Source: Sorangium cellulosum (lineage in GTDB: Bacteria > Myxococcota_A > Polyangia > Polyangiales > Polyangiaceae). From it: a stretch of 64,000 nt of DNA. Under the pieces are notes generated by a model. It ran no database searches. It saw only the letters and a list, made by a program, of their open reading frames with translations, and was not told the origin of the DNA. Of this stretch, positions 42,224 to 51,520 are shown piece after piece. Location: contig NZ_CP012673.1 in assembly GCF_002950945.1 (NCBI RefSeq), positions 6,586,501 through 6,650,500 of the forward strand, in the 5' to 3' direction. Within the stretch, counting starts at the first letter, position 1; every line of letters starts with the position of its first letter. The position numbers were made by a program, and so were the translations under genes.

Positions 42224-44791
42224 TCACTGGCGCGGCAGCATGCCCTGCGTCTGCCAGCTCGCGTCGATGAAGTGGGTCGGAGGCTCTCCCGTGTACGAAG
42301 CGCCGTTCATCAGCCAGATCGCGCCGAGCCCATCGGTGCGCCGCCAGAGGATGTCGGAGCGGCCATCCTGGTTGAAATCGGACACGCCCTGGACCTGCCA
42401 CTCCAGACCAGGATTCGAGCCGGGAACGTTCTGCCACGTCGGGTAACCCGCGCCCCGATCGGAGCCGCTGAACCAGATCGCCAGCGCGCCGTCGACGTAC
42501 CGCCACAGGAGGTCGGATTTGCCGTCTCCGTCGAAATCACCAGCCCCCTCGATGTTCCAGGTCAAGCCTGGGTTCTGCCCGCCAGGATAGAACTCCCCGG
42601 TGTAGATGCTGCCGACCATGAGCCAGACGGAGACCTGCCCGCTTTCGTGACGCCACGCGATGTCCCCGTAGCCATCGCCGTTGAAGTCGCCCACGGCCTT
42701 GATCTGCCAGTCCGGTCCGACGACCCCGCCCTGGTTGCGCCAGCTCGGCGCCGCATGGTAGCCGACGTCGCCCGCGGCCTTCGGCCGGAGCCACATCGCG
42801 AGGCTGCCGTCCGGGAGGCGCCACAGGACGTCGGAGGCTCTGTCGCCGTCGAAATCGGCGATGCCCTGGAGCTCGGTGCCCGACACCACGTACCCCGGGT
42901 TGAGCTCGTCGACGATGAGCCCATCCTGGAGGAAAGAAATGGTGATCCTGCCTGATGTCACCTGCGGCTCTTCCCAGAGGACGTCGCTGTCGCCATCCCC
43001 GTCGAAATCGCCCGTGCCCAGCACCCGAGCGCTCGGCGGAATGGCGTCCGTGTCGGTCTGGCCCGAGATCACCCCGTTCTCCATATGCGCGATTCGCACC
43101 TCCCCAGCGGCGTTCCGCAGGAGGATGTCCGTGGTCCGGGACCGCTCGAGCGGCGTGGCGCCGCCCGAGGAGATTCGCCCATCGGCCTTCACCCGCACGT
43201 CGCACTTGCCGTCGTGGTTGAAGTCGCCGAAGTCGAGCTCCGACGCGCCCAGCGTGGACGCGTTCAGGTACCGGTAGCCGTTGTAGCCGTTCAGGGCGCC
43301 GCCGGCGGAGTACCACCAGTTCGCGCCGTCCGCCGAGAAGGTGTCGTTGATCCCGTCGCCGTCGAAGTCGCAGATGCTGCCGAAGCCTGTCGTCCGGGCG
43401 CCGAAGGTGTTGTCCCGATGGACGAGGCTGCCGTATCCCGGGACCGAATCCGATTGCGACATCGCGGCGCCCCGGTCCCAGAAGAAGTGCCCCCACTCGT
43501 CGGCATGCGCGAACGCGTTGCGGGTCACCTCCATGCGATCGGTGGGCGACCCGCGCAGCAAGACGCCGAGGCCCGCGGTGTAGTGGATCGCGTTGTAGCG
43601 GATATCCATGTACTGGCCGGCGATGCCGCAGTAGCCGTCGGCGCCCCAGCAATCGTCCTGGCCGTGCATGTCGATCTGGTGCGTCTGGATGTCGATCCCG
43701 AAGATGACCTCGTGCTGGCCGCCGCCGGACCCCACGAAGTTGCGGTAGGCGAAGTACCCGGTTCCGTGCTCGCCGTCGCCCGCGATGGCGTGGCGATTGG
43801 AGTTGAACATGTTCCTCTCGATCAGCGCGTACGCCCCGTCGCCGACCTCCACGCCGTACCCCTCGCCGATCCGCTGGTTGTCGTGGATCGCGTTGTCGTG
43901 GATGCGCACGGCGCCCACGCCGTTGCTCTTGGAGATCCGCTCCCGGAGGTCCTTCACGACCAGGGCCGCGACGTGCCAGCCGGAGAGGTCGCTGTTGTCG
44001 ATCTCGACGTTGAGGCTCGAGTTCACGGAGATCCCGACGGAGTCGGGGCTGCTCTCCTCGGCCACGGACAGGTCGGCGCCCTGCAGCCGGATCCCGCTGA
44101 TCCGCACGTTGTCGGTATCCAGGTAATCGCCGATCACGAAGAGCCGGCGGGGGTACGTCGTCGTGAACAGGAGCGGGCCTGGGTCCTTCGCGGTGCGCCC
44201 GCCGAGGATCTGCACGCCCGGATAGAGGTGGATGTCCTCTCGATGGCTCAGATCGAGGCTGACGTGGTTCTGGATGTGGACCACGGCGTTCGTGCTCTCC
44301 TCGCTGCTGATCGCCTGGACGAACGTGGCCACTTGGTCGCTCGACGTGATCGTGACGTTGATCCGCCCGTGCTCGTCCTTGGGGAGCAGGACCTTCACCG
44401 GGACGCTCCAGGATCGCGAAGCGCCGCCGAGACGGACCGTCAGCGTCCACGTGCCGCTCGCTTTCGGCGTGATGACCTGCGAGCCCGTCGCCGAGATCGT
44501 GCCGGCTACGCCCGTGATCTTCCTCGTGGCCGAGGCGCAGCCCGTCACGTTCCAGCGCAGCGTCGTGCTCTCCCCCAGCGTGACGGTGGACGGCGACGCA
44601 GAGAACGACGCTCTCACTTGCTGGAGGCAAGGCGATGGCTCCTGCTCCCCCGGCGGGTCGTCGTCGACCGCCAGCGCGGGCGTCGACCAGGTGAGCGCTG
44701 CGGCGCCCGCGAGCTGGAGGAGCGTCGCTGTACCCAGCAACGCCGAACGTGAGATGAAGGTGCTACCTATACAACGCACGAGATGTGACAT
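42224..44791 (-). CDS. secreted beta-helix protein with FG-GAP/VCBS-type repeats
   Basis: The 855-residue protein has a signal peptide (ending near PALAVD), a short Ig-like domain (about 45-130: ASPSTVTLGESTTLRWNVTGC), and a right-handed parallel beta-helix at about 150-400 with the ladder pattern VRIHDNAIHDNQRIGEGYGVEV, IERNMFNSNRHAIAGDG and MDIRYNAIHYTAGLGVLLRG. Seven or so C-terminal repeats of the GDFDGDGKSDLLWR type follow (Ca-binding, FG-GAP-like). Beta-helix parts often act on or bind polysaccharides, with pectate-lyase-like folds. A role in polysaccharide binding or degradation is likely but not proven. It is probably monocistronic. Confidence 0.85.
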   Translation of the reverse strand: MSHLVRCIGSTFISRSALLGTATLLQLAGAAALTWSTPALAVDDDPPGEQEPSPCLQQVRASFSASPSTVTLGESTTLRWNVTGCASATRKITGVAGTISATGSQVITPKASGTWTLTVRLGGASRSWSVPVKVLLPKDEHGRINVTITSSDQVATFVQAISSEESTNAVVHIQNHVSLDLSHREDIHLYPGVQILGGRTAKDPGPLLFTTTYPRRLFVIGDYLDTDNVRISGIRLQGADLSVAEESSPDSVGISVNSSLNVEIDNSDLSGWHVAALVVKDLRERISKSNGVGAVRIHDNAIHDNQRIGEGYGVEVGDGAYALIERNMFNSNRHAIAGDGEHGTGYFAYRNFVGSGGGQHEVIFGIDIQTHQIDMHGQDDCWGADGYCGIAGQYMDIRYNAIHYTAGLGVLLRGSPTDRMEVTRNAFAHADEWGHFFWDRGAAMSQSDSVPGYGSLVHRDNTFGARTTGFGSICDFDGDGINDTFSADGANWWYSAGGALNGYNGYRYLNASTLGASELDFGDFNHDGKCDVRVKADGRISSGGATPLERSRTTDILLRNAAGEVRIAHMENGVISGQTDTDAIPPSARVLGTGDFDGDGDSDVLWEEPQVTSGRITISFLQDGLIVDELNPGYVVSGTELQGIADFDGDRASDVLWRLPDGSLAMWLRPKAAGDVGYHAAPSWRNQGGVVGPDWQIKAVGDFNGDGYGDIAWRHESGQVSVWLMVGSIYTGEFYPGGQNPGLTWNIEGAGDFDGDGKSDLLWRYVDGALAIWFSGSDRGAGYPTWQNVPGSNPGLEWQVQGVSDFNQDGRSDILWRRTDGLGAIWLMNGASYTGEPPTHFIDASWQTQGMLPRQ

Positions 44792-45369
44792 GTTCCCTCG
44801 CTGTACGCCACGGAGCCGCTTCAGCCATGCCGGCCACGACCGGAAGGCCGGCGTGCCGCAGAGCAACGGTCGTACCCAGCCGGTCGACGGGCGTCGGATC
44901 CCTGACCTCTCGGGCCGGGAGGCGGTCCTGGCCCGCGCAAATCAGTCCATCCAGCGCAGGTCCAGGCGGCTCCGGGGTGCTCCGGCTGAGCGAGGAGCTG
45001 CCCATTGAGCGGATTCTCGCGCATCGAGCGCGTGGCGGCGCCCATGTGGCGTTCGCAACCGGCGGCGCGGGCCGTCAGGCCTCGTCGTCCCGAGGTAGGC
45101 TCAGCGCTCCTCGATGTCCGAGGGCACGGGCGGGTTCACCTCGTAGTGATTCAACACGCGCTGAACGAGCCCCCACCCGGGCGCGCGGCCGTCCCCCCTC
45201 GCTCGCCAGCGCACGCGCCGCGGCCGTGATCCGCGAGTCCATCGGGATCCCGACACACTTGTTACTCCCACGGCGCGATGCCCGGTCGTACATCTCTCAC
45301 GAGCACCGACCAGCACGTCGTGTCGAGAACGGTTCGAACGGCGATGGACACCCAAGGGAGAGAAGAGCG
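44792..45369. other. divergent intergenic region
   Basis: I see no supported gene. Open frames in both directions are Arg/Ala-rich shadows. The stretch nearest 45369 carries GGGAGAGAAGAGCG, the ribosome-binding region of the DUF899 gene. No hairpin or CTAG-bounded element is present here. Confidence 0.4.
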
Positions 45370-46134
45370 ATGACGACGCACATCACCGGGACACGTGAAG
45401 AGTGGCTGGCCGCGCGGCTCGAGCTGCTCAAGGCGGAGAAGGAGCTCACGCGGCGCAGCGACGAGCTCTCGCGGCGACGTCAGGAGCTGCCGTGGGTCCG
45501 GGTCGACAAGCAGTACCGGTTCGAGACCGAGGAAGGCAGCGCCTCGCTGTCAGACCTCTTCCGAGGGCGCTCACAGCTCCTCGTCTACCATTTCATGTTC
45601 GGGCCCGACTACAAGGCGGGTTGTGTGTCCTGCTCGGCGATCGCGGACGGGTTCAACGGCATCGCCGTCCACCTGGCGAACCACGACGTCACGCTCTCGG
45701 CGGTGTCGCGGGCGCCGCTCGCGAAGCTCCTGGCGTACAGGCAGCGGATGGGGTGGACGTTTCCCTGGGCGTCCTCGGGCGACAGCGGCTTCAACTTCGA
45801 CTTCAACGTCGCGTTCACCGAGGAGCAACAGCGCGAGGGGACCGTCGAATACAACTTTGAGCGCGCCGGCCACGCGATGGACGCGACACCGGTCCCGCTG
45901 CCCGTCGCCCAGTCCGCGGCCATGACCGGGACCGACGTGCCCACCTACTCGCTCGACAGGCCGGGCCTGAGCGCGTTCGTGCTCGAGGACGGCGCCGTCT
46001 ACCACACCTATTCCGCCTATGCGCGCGGATTGGACGGCCTCTGGGGCATGTACCAGTGGCTCGACCGCGCGCCCAAAGGGCGCAACGAGGCGGGCATCTG
46101 GTTCCGCCGCCACGACGAGTACGACCAGCGCTGA
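45370..46134 (+). CDS. DUF899 thioredoxin-like family protein
   Basis: The 254-residue protein starts with the family pattern EEWLAARLELLKAEKELTRRSDELSRRRQELPWVRVDK-x-Y (in parts), then a thioredoxin-like core GRSQLLVYHFMFGPDYKAGCVSCSAIADGFNG with a CVSC motif, and ends with YARGLDGLWGMYQWLDRAPKGRNE. DUF899 proteins are thought to be redox or thiol-binding, but no reaction is known. The CxxC motif supports a redox role. The length is typical. Confidence 0.88.
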   Translation: MTTHITGTREEWLAARLELLKAEKELTRRSDELSRRRQELPWVRVDKQYRFETEEGSASLSDLFRGRSQLLVYHFMFGPDYKAGCVSCSAIADGFNGIAVHLANHDVTLSAVSRAPLAKLLAYRQRMGWTFPWASSGDSGFNFDFNVAFTEEQQREGTVEYNFERAGHAMDATPVPLPVAQSAAMTGTDVPTYSLDRPGLSAFVLEDGAVYHTYSAYARGLDGLWGMYQWLDRAPKGRNEAGIWFRRHDEYDQR

Positions 46135-46435
46135 GCCAAGGCGACGACGGGGGGACGGCTGCCGTCGCCGGCCTCGGCTGCTCCTCGCCTCGCGCCGCAG
46201 GCGAACGAGTAGCGCCACCCGCGCGGCGTAACCAGTCCGGCCGGCAGTATCGAGCGCGCCACCAACACACGCTCGGCGGCTCGGCACACCCGGCGCCCAT
46301 CGAGGCGCAGAGAATTCCTCGATCAGGCGCATGAACCCACGTCCCTGCCTCGTCGCGAGGGCGAGGACTTCTCAGCTCGCACGCTCACGCAGGTTGCTTT
46401 ATAGTCGCACGGGTCACGCGAGGGGGGAGACGCGT
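46135..46435. other. intergenic before giant sensor gene
   Basis: No gene is supported. A locally AT-rich patch at about 46390-46405 (GGTTGCTTTATAGTCGC) could be the -10 region (TTTATAGT) for the sensor kinase gene about 35 bases downstream. The ribosome-binding site is GAGGGGGGAGA. Confidence 0.4.
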
Positions 46436-49400
46436 ATGACTCGGGCGGAAGCGACGGAGGTCCACCGCTGCGGTCGCTTTCTGCTGCACAGGCAGGCGAT
46501 CGCTGGCAGGACGATCGTGGAGAAGACCGCCCGGGGGAGCCCTCGGGCCCAGGGCGCGGCGGCGCTCCTGCTCCGGGAGCACGCCTTCCTGCGCCGGCTC
46601 GACGTGCCCGGGGTCGCGCGGCCGCTCGCGCTGGAGGGCCCGGCGGGCGCGCCCGTGCTCGTCCTCGAGGACGCAGGCCCCGAGGACCTCGAGCGGCGGC
46701 TCGCCCGGGGGCCGCTCGCGCTGGACGTGTTCTTCGACGTCGCCATCGCGCTCGCCGACACCTGCGCGCGCATCCACGCGAGCGGCGTGGTTCACCGCGC
46801 GATCGCCCCCGGCCGTGTGGTCCTCGGCGCCGGCGGGCAGGTCACCCTCGTCCACTTCGTGGACGCGGCCGAGCTCACGAGCGTGCCCGGCGCGGTGAAG
46901 CTCGATCAGCTCGCGGCGCTGCCCTTCATGTCCCCCGAGCAGCTCGGGCGGATGGACCGGTTCGTCGACTGGCGATCCGACCTGTACGCGCTCGGGGCGA
47001 CCTTCCACGCCATGCTCACCGGCGCGCCGCCGTTTCAGGACCCCGATCCGCTCGCGCTCGTGCACGCCCACATGGCGAGGAGCCCCGTGCCCGCGCACGT
47101 CGTGAGCCCCCACGTCCCGGCGACGCTCTCCGAGCTCGTGCAGCGGCTCCTCGCCAAGATGCCGGAGCTGCGGTACCAGAGCGCCGAGTGCCTGGCCCAG
47201 GACCTCCGCGAGGTGCGGAGGCGCTGGTCGACCGCGGGCGCCGTCGAGCCGTTCGAGCTCGGCCGCCTCGACCTGGCGCAGCGGCTCCCGCTGCCCGAGC
47301 GCCTGGTCGGGCGCGACAGCGAGCTTGCCGCGCTGCGCGGCGCGCTCGCCAGCGTGTCGTCCGGCGGGACGGAGCTCGCGCTCGTGACCGGGGAGGCAGG
47401 CGTCGGGAAGACCGCCCTCGTCAAGGCGCTGCAGGCCACCGTCGCCGGGCAGGGCGGGCGGTTCATCGAGGGCAAGTTCGATCTGCGCGCCGCGAACGTG
47501 CCCTATGCGTCCCTGGCGGAGGCGCTCCGCGCCCTCGCGGCCGCGCTCCGCGCCGAGCCGGAGGAGAGCCGCGCGCAGCTCAGGAAGGCGGTGGGCGAGC
47601 GGTGCACTCCGCTCGCCGAGCTCTGCCCGGAGCTCGCCGAGCTCGTCGCGGCGTCGCCCGAGGCGCCCGCCATGGATCCGATGCGCGCGGAGAGCCTGTT
47701 CCTCCTCGCGATCCAGGACTTCGTGCGCGCGGTGGCCAGCCAGCGGCCGCCGCTCGCGATCTTCTTCGACGACATCCAGTGGACGGACGCCGCGTCGCTC
47801 CGCGTCCTCCGCGCCCTGGCCGCAGATCCGGGCAGCAAACACGTGCTCCTGCTCGCCGCGTACCGGTCCCGGGAGGTCGGCCCTGAACATCCGCTCCACA
47901 GGACCATCGAGGAGCTCCGCCAGGCGAAGGCCGTCCCGATCACCCACCTCGCGCTCGGCCCGCTCGACGTCGATGCGGTCGTCGCGCTGCTCGCCGACGC
48001 GCTCCGCTGCGAGCCGGAGCAGGCCCGGCCGCTCGCGGCGCTCCTCCTCGCCAAGACCGCGGGCAACCCCTTCTTCCTCCGCCAGCTCCTCCGATCGCTC
48101 CAGGAGAAAGGGCTGCTGCTCTTCCACGCGCACGCGAGCCGCTCGACATGGACATGGGATCTCGGCCGGATCGAGCGGATCGGGGTCACCGACAACGTGG
48201 TCCAGCTGATGACGGAGTCCGTCCGCAAGCTGCCCGAGGAGGCGCAGGAGCTCCTGCAGATCGCCGCGTGCATCGGCAGGCGCGCGGAGCTCAGGACCAT
48301 CGCGGCGGTGTCAGGCCGATCCCTCGACGAGGCGACGGCATCGCTCGGCCAGCCGCTCCGCGAGGGGCTCGTCGTGCCCGACAGCGCGCGCGAGCGCGAG
48401 GGGGAGCTCGCGGTCCGGTTCGCTCACGATCGCGTCCAGCAGACGGCCTACGAGCTCGTGCCGGAGGCGCGGCGGAGGCGGCTGCACCTGGAGATCGGAC
48501 GCTTCCTCGAGGCCTCCTGCGGCGACGGGGCGGAGGGCGCGCTGTTCGACGCCGCGGACCAGCTGAACCTCGGCGCCGCGCTGCTCGACGCGGCGCAGCG
48601 GGACCGCCTCGCGCGGCTCAACCACCGCGCCGGCGTCAAGGCGCGCCGCGCCGCGGCCTTCGGCCCGGCGCTCGCGTACTTCCGCAGCGGCCTCCGCCTG
48701 CTGCCGGAGGACGCCTCTCGCTCGCGCTACGAGCTCTGGTTCTCCCTCCACCGCGACGCCGCGGAGTGCGCCGCGCTGACCGATCAGCACGCGATGGCCC
48801 GCGCGCTCGTGGAGAAAGGGCTCCGCCACGCGGCGTCGATCCCCGAGAGGGTCGAGCTGGAGGCGCTCCGGATCATGAGCGCGACGATCACCGGCGAGCA
48901 CGATCTGGCGCTCCGCTGGGGGCGCGACGCGCTGCGCGCCGCCTTCGGGGTCGAGCTGCCCGCGGCGGATCTCGACGGGGAGATCGCGGCGCAGCGGCGG
49001 GCCATCGCCGAGCACCTCGCGGCGCGCTCGCCCGAGTCGCTCGTCGACCTCCCCCGCGTGACCAGGCCAGAACAGCGCGCTCGCATGAGGCTCTTCGCCG
49101 AGATGGTGGCCCCCGCCTGGTTCGCGGACCGGAAGCAGCTGGTGCTCCTCACCTCGCTCGGCGTCCGCTTCGCGCTGGAGCACGGCAACTCGAGCGAGTC
49201 GATCCTCCCCTACGCAGGGCACGCGATGATCCTGGCGGCCGAGGGCGAGCTCCAGAGCGCCCAGGGCTTCGGCCGGCTCGCCGTGGAGCTCGCGCGCACG
49301 TTCGAGGATCGCGCCCAGGAGACGATCGCCCGGTACATGTACACCGAGTTCATCCACCCCTGGGTCGCGCCGCTCGCCTCGAGCGCGGCGCCGCTCCGGG

Positions 49401-51520
49401 AGATCGTCGCCCTGGGTCTGTCGTCCGGCGAGCTCCGCTTCTCGTCCTACGCGCTCACGGGGCTCGTGGTGCAGTCGTACGCCGCAGGGGTGGAGCTCGA
49501 TCGCGTGCTGGTCAATCTGAACGATGGGCTCGCGTTCAGCCGACAGACTGGCAACCAGTCGACGCTCTTCTACCAGCTCGCCTACCGGCAGACCATCCGG
49601 TGCCTCAAGGGGCTGACGAGGCGCCGGAGCGCGGCGGACGACGCCGAGTTCGACGAGCGGGCCTTCCTCGAGGCGGCGCAGGGGGAGCCGCCGGCGAGGT
49701 GCGTGTATCACATCATGCGCCTCAAGGCCTCTTACCTGTTCCGGGACCTGGCCCAGGCCACCGCGCACTCCGACGCGGCGGCCCCGTACCTGCACTTCAT
49801 CGGCGGCTACATCCCCGAGTGCCAGCACGCGCTGTTCACCGCGCTCACGCTGCTGTGGCGGTGCGACGGGGCCGCAGCGCGAGAGCGGGCCGCGCTGCTC
49901 GCGCGCGTGGCCGACCTGCTGCAGCTCCTGCGAAGGTGGGAGTCGGGCTGCGCAGAGAACTTCCGCCCGAGGCGCCTCCTGGTCGACGCCGAGCTCGCCC
50001 GCGTCGAGCGCGACTTCGAGGTCGCCGCCGCGCGGTATGACGAGGCCATCGAGGCGGCGACGCACGGAAGGTTGCTCCACCTCGCGGCGCTCGGCAACGA
50101 GCTGGCCGGACGCTTCTACCATGGGCTCGGGCGGGCCCGGGTCGCGGCCCTGTACCTGCGCGCCGCGCGGCAGGGGTTCGCCCGCTGGGGGGCCACGGAG
50201 AAGGCCCGCGCGCTCGCGGACGAGTTCGGGCTCGGCGAGTCCGACGACGAGCCCGAGCTCGGCGAGGAGCGCCTGCCGGCGGCCGCCCTCGACGCGCTCA
50301 GCTTGCTCAAGGCCGCGGAGACCCTCTCGGGCGAGATCGTGCTCGATCGGCTGCTCGAGAAGCTCCTGGGCGTCTGCCTGGAGGCCGCCGGCGCGCAGCG
50401 CGGGGCGCTCGTGCTCGAAGAAGAGGGGGAGCTCTTCGTGCGGGCCGTGGGGTCCGTCGCGGCCCCCGTCTCCCTCGAGCGCACGCCGCTCTCCCGGTCG
50501 CGCGAGGTCCCGCAGCGGGTCGTCGAGCGCGCGTACAGCACGCGGGAGATCCTCGTGCTCGACGACGCAGCCAGCGAGCCGGAGCGCGACCGCGCTCATC
50601 ACTTCGCCGAGGGCGCATCGGGGTCGGTCCTGGTCCTGCCCATCCAGCGGAAGGAGACGCGGCTCGGGGTGGTCTACCTCGAGAACAACCTCACCATGTG
50701 CGCGTTCACGCGAGCCCGCGTCCACGTGCTGGAGCTCCTCTCGGACCAGATCGCGATCGCCCTCGAGAACGCCCGCCTCTACCGCGAGGCGCAGCACGCG
50801 GTGCGCGTTCGTGACGAGTTCCTCAGCGTCGCGTCGCACGAGCTCAGGACGCCTGTCACCTCCCTGCGCCTCGACCTCCAGGCGCTGCTCCGCCGGGACC
50901 GCCACACGTCCGAGGAGCGCCTCGGGCGCGCCCTGCAACGGATGGATCGGCAGGTGCACCGCCTCGTCCGGCTGATCGAGGATCTGCTGGACGTGTCGCA
51001 GCTCGACACTGGCCGGCTGAAGCTGCACGTCGAGAAGGTCGACCTCGCGAAGGTCGTGGACGATGTCCTGGAGCGGCTCACCGAGCGCATCGCGCAGTCG
51101 GGCTCGCCCGTGAGCGTGCGCGCCGAGCCGTCCGTGGTGGGGTCGTGGGACCGGAGCCGGCTGGAGCAGGTCGTGTCGAACCTGCTCGACAACGCCCTCA
51201 AGTTCGGCGCGGGCAGGCCGATCGAGGTCTCGGTCGCGCAGAAGGACGGCACGGCAGAGCTCGTGGTGCAGGATCAGGGCATCGGGATCCCGCCAGGGCG
51301 GCTCCCTCACGTGTTCGAGCGGTTCGAGCGCGCCGTGTCGAGCCGCCACTTCGGGGGGCTCGGGCTCGGGCTCCACGTCGTGAAGAGCATCGTGGAGGCG
51401 CTCGGTGGGGCGGTGCGCGGGGAAAGCCGGCCGGGCGAGGGGTCGCGGTTCACGGTGGAGCTGCCCTGCGAGCCGCCGGCGGCAAGCCGGGCGGCGCCGG
51501 CGGCGCTCGGCCATAGCTGA
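46436..51520 (+). CDS. giant hybrid sensor: pseudokinase, AAA ATPase, TPR-like, GAF and histidine kinase
   Basis: The 1694-residue protein starts with a Ser/Thr kinase-like domain (1-265), where the HRD motif is HRAIAPGRVVL (about 120-130) and DFG is replaced by HFVDA; a catalytic Asp is thus missing. Then come an AAA/NACHT ATPase (Walker A GEAGVGKT at 319-326, Walker B AIFFDDIQW), a long helical repeat region (to about 1270), a GAF domain (about 1290-1445), and a histidine kinase with phospho-acceptor His near 1468 (SVASHELRTPVTSL) and an ATPase with NLLDNALKFG, DQGIGIP and GLGLGL. It senses and integrates signals through phosphorelay, but no response regulator is adjacent. The stop overlaps the monooxygenase start. 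Confidence 0.9.
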   Translation: MTRAEATEVHRCGRFLLHRQAIAGRTIVEKTARGSPRAQGAAALLLREHAFLRRLDVPGVARPLALEGPAGAPVLVLEDAGPEDLERRLARGPLALDVFFDVAIALADTCARIHASGVVHRAIAPGRVVLGAGGQVTLVHFVDAAELTSVPGAVKLDQLAALPFMSPEQLGRMDRFVDWRSDLYALGATFHAMLTGAPPFQDPDPLALVHAHMARSPVPAHVVSPHVPATLSELVQRLLAKMPELRYQSAECLAQDLREVRRRWSTAGAVEPFELGRLDLAQRLPLPERLVGRDSELAALRGALASVSSGGTELALVTGEAGVGKTALVKALQATVAGQGGRFIEGKFDLRAANVPYASLAEALRALAAALRAEPEESRAQLRKAVGERCTPLAELCPELAELVAASPEAPAMDPMRAESLFLLAIQDFVRAVASQRPPLAIFFDDIQWTDAASLRVLRALAADPGSKHVLLLAAYRSREVGPEHPLHRTIEELRQAKAVPITHLALGPLDVDAVVALLADALRCEPEQARPLAALLLAKTAGNPFFLRQLLRSLQEKGLLLFHAHASRSTWTWDLGRIERIGVTDNVVQLMTESVRKLPEEAQELLQIAACIGRRAELRTIAAVSGRSLDEATASLGQPLREGLVVPDSAREREGELAVRFAHDRVQQTAYELVPEARRRRLHLEIGRFLEASCGDGAEGALFDAADQLNLGAALLDAAQRDRLARLNHRAGVKARRAAAFGPALAYFRSGLRLLPEDASRSRYELWFSLHRDAAECAALTDQHAMARALVEKGLRHAASIPERVELEALRIMSATITGEHDLALRWGRDALRAAFGVELPAADLDGEIAAQRRAIAEHLAARSPESLVDLPRVTRPEQRARMRLFAEMVAPAWFADRKQLVLLTSLGVRFALEHGNSSESILPYAGHAMILAAEGELQSAQGFGRLAVELARTFEDRAQETIARYMYTEFIHPWVAPLASSAAPLREIVALGLSSGELRFSSYALTGLVVQSYAAGVELDRVLVNLNDGLAFSRQTGNQSTLFYQLAYRQTIRCLKGLTRRRSAADDAEFDERAFLEAAQGEPPARCVYHIMRLKASYLFRDLAQATAHSDAAAPYLHFIGGYIPECQHALFTALTLLWRCDGAAARERAALLARVADLLQLLRRWESGCAENFRPRRLLVDAELARVERDFEVAAARYDEAIEAATHGRLLHLAALGNELAGRFYHGLGRARVAALYLRAARQGFARWGATEKARALADEFGLGESDDEPELGEERLPAAALDALSLLKAAETLSGEIVLDRLLEKLLGVCLEAAGAQRGALVLEEEGELFVRAVGSVAAPVSLERTPLSRSREVPQRVVERAYSTREILVLDDAASEPERDRAHHFAEGASGSVLVLPIQRKETRLGVVYLENNLTMCAFTRARVHVLELLSDQIAIALENARLYREAQHAVRVRDEFLSVASHELRTPVTSLRLDLQALLRRDRHTSEERLGRALQRMDRQVHRLVRLIEDLLDVSQLDTGRLKLHVEKVDLAKVVDDVLERLTERIAQSGSPVSVRAEPSVVGSWDRSRLEQVVSNLLDNALKFGAGRPIEVSVAQKDGTAELVVQDQGIGIPPGRLPHVFERFERAVSSRHFGGLGLGLHVVKSIVEALGGAVRGESRPGEGSRFTVELPCEPPAASRAAPAALGHS

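Noticed and set aside
48311..51514. 1067-codon minus-strand open frame opposite the sensor kinase
   Set aside because: It is a mirror frame of a high-GC gene. The plus strand encodes intact AAA, GAF and histidine-kinase domains.
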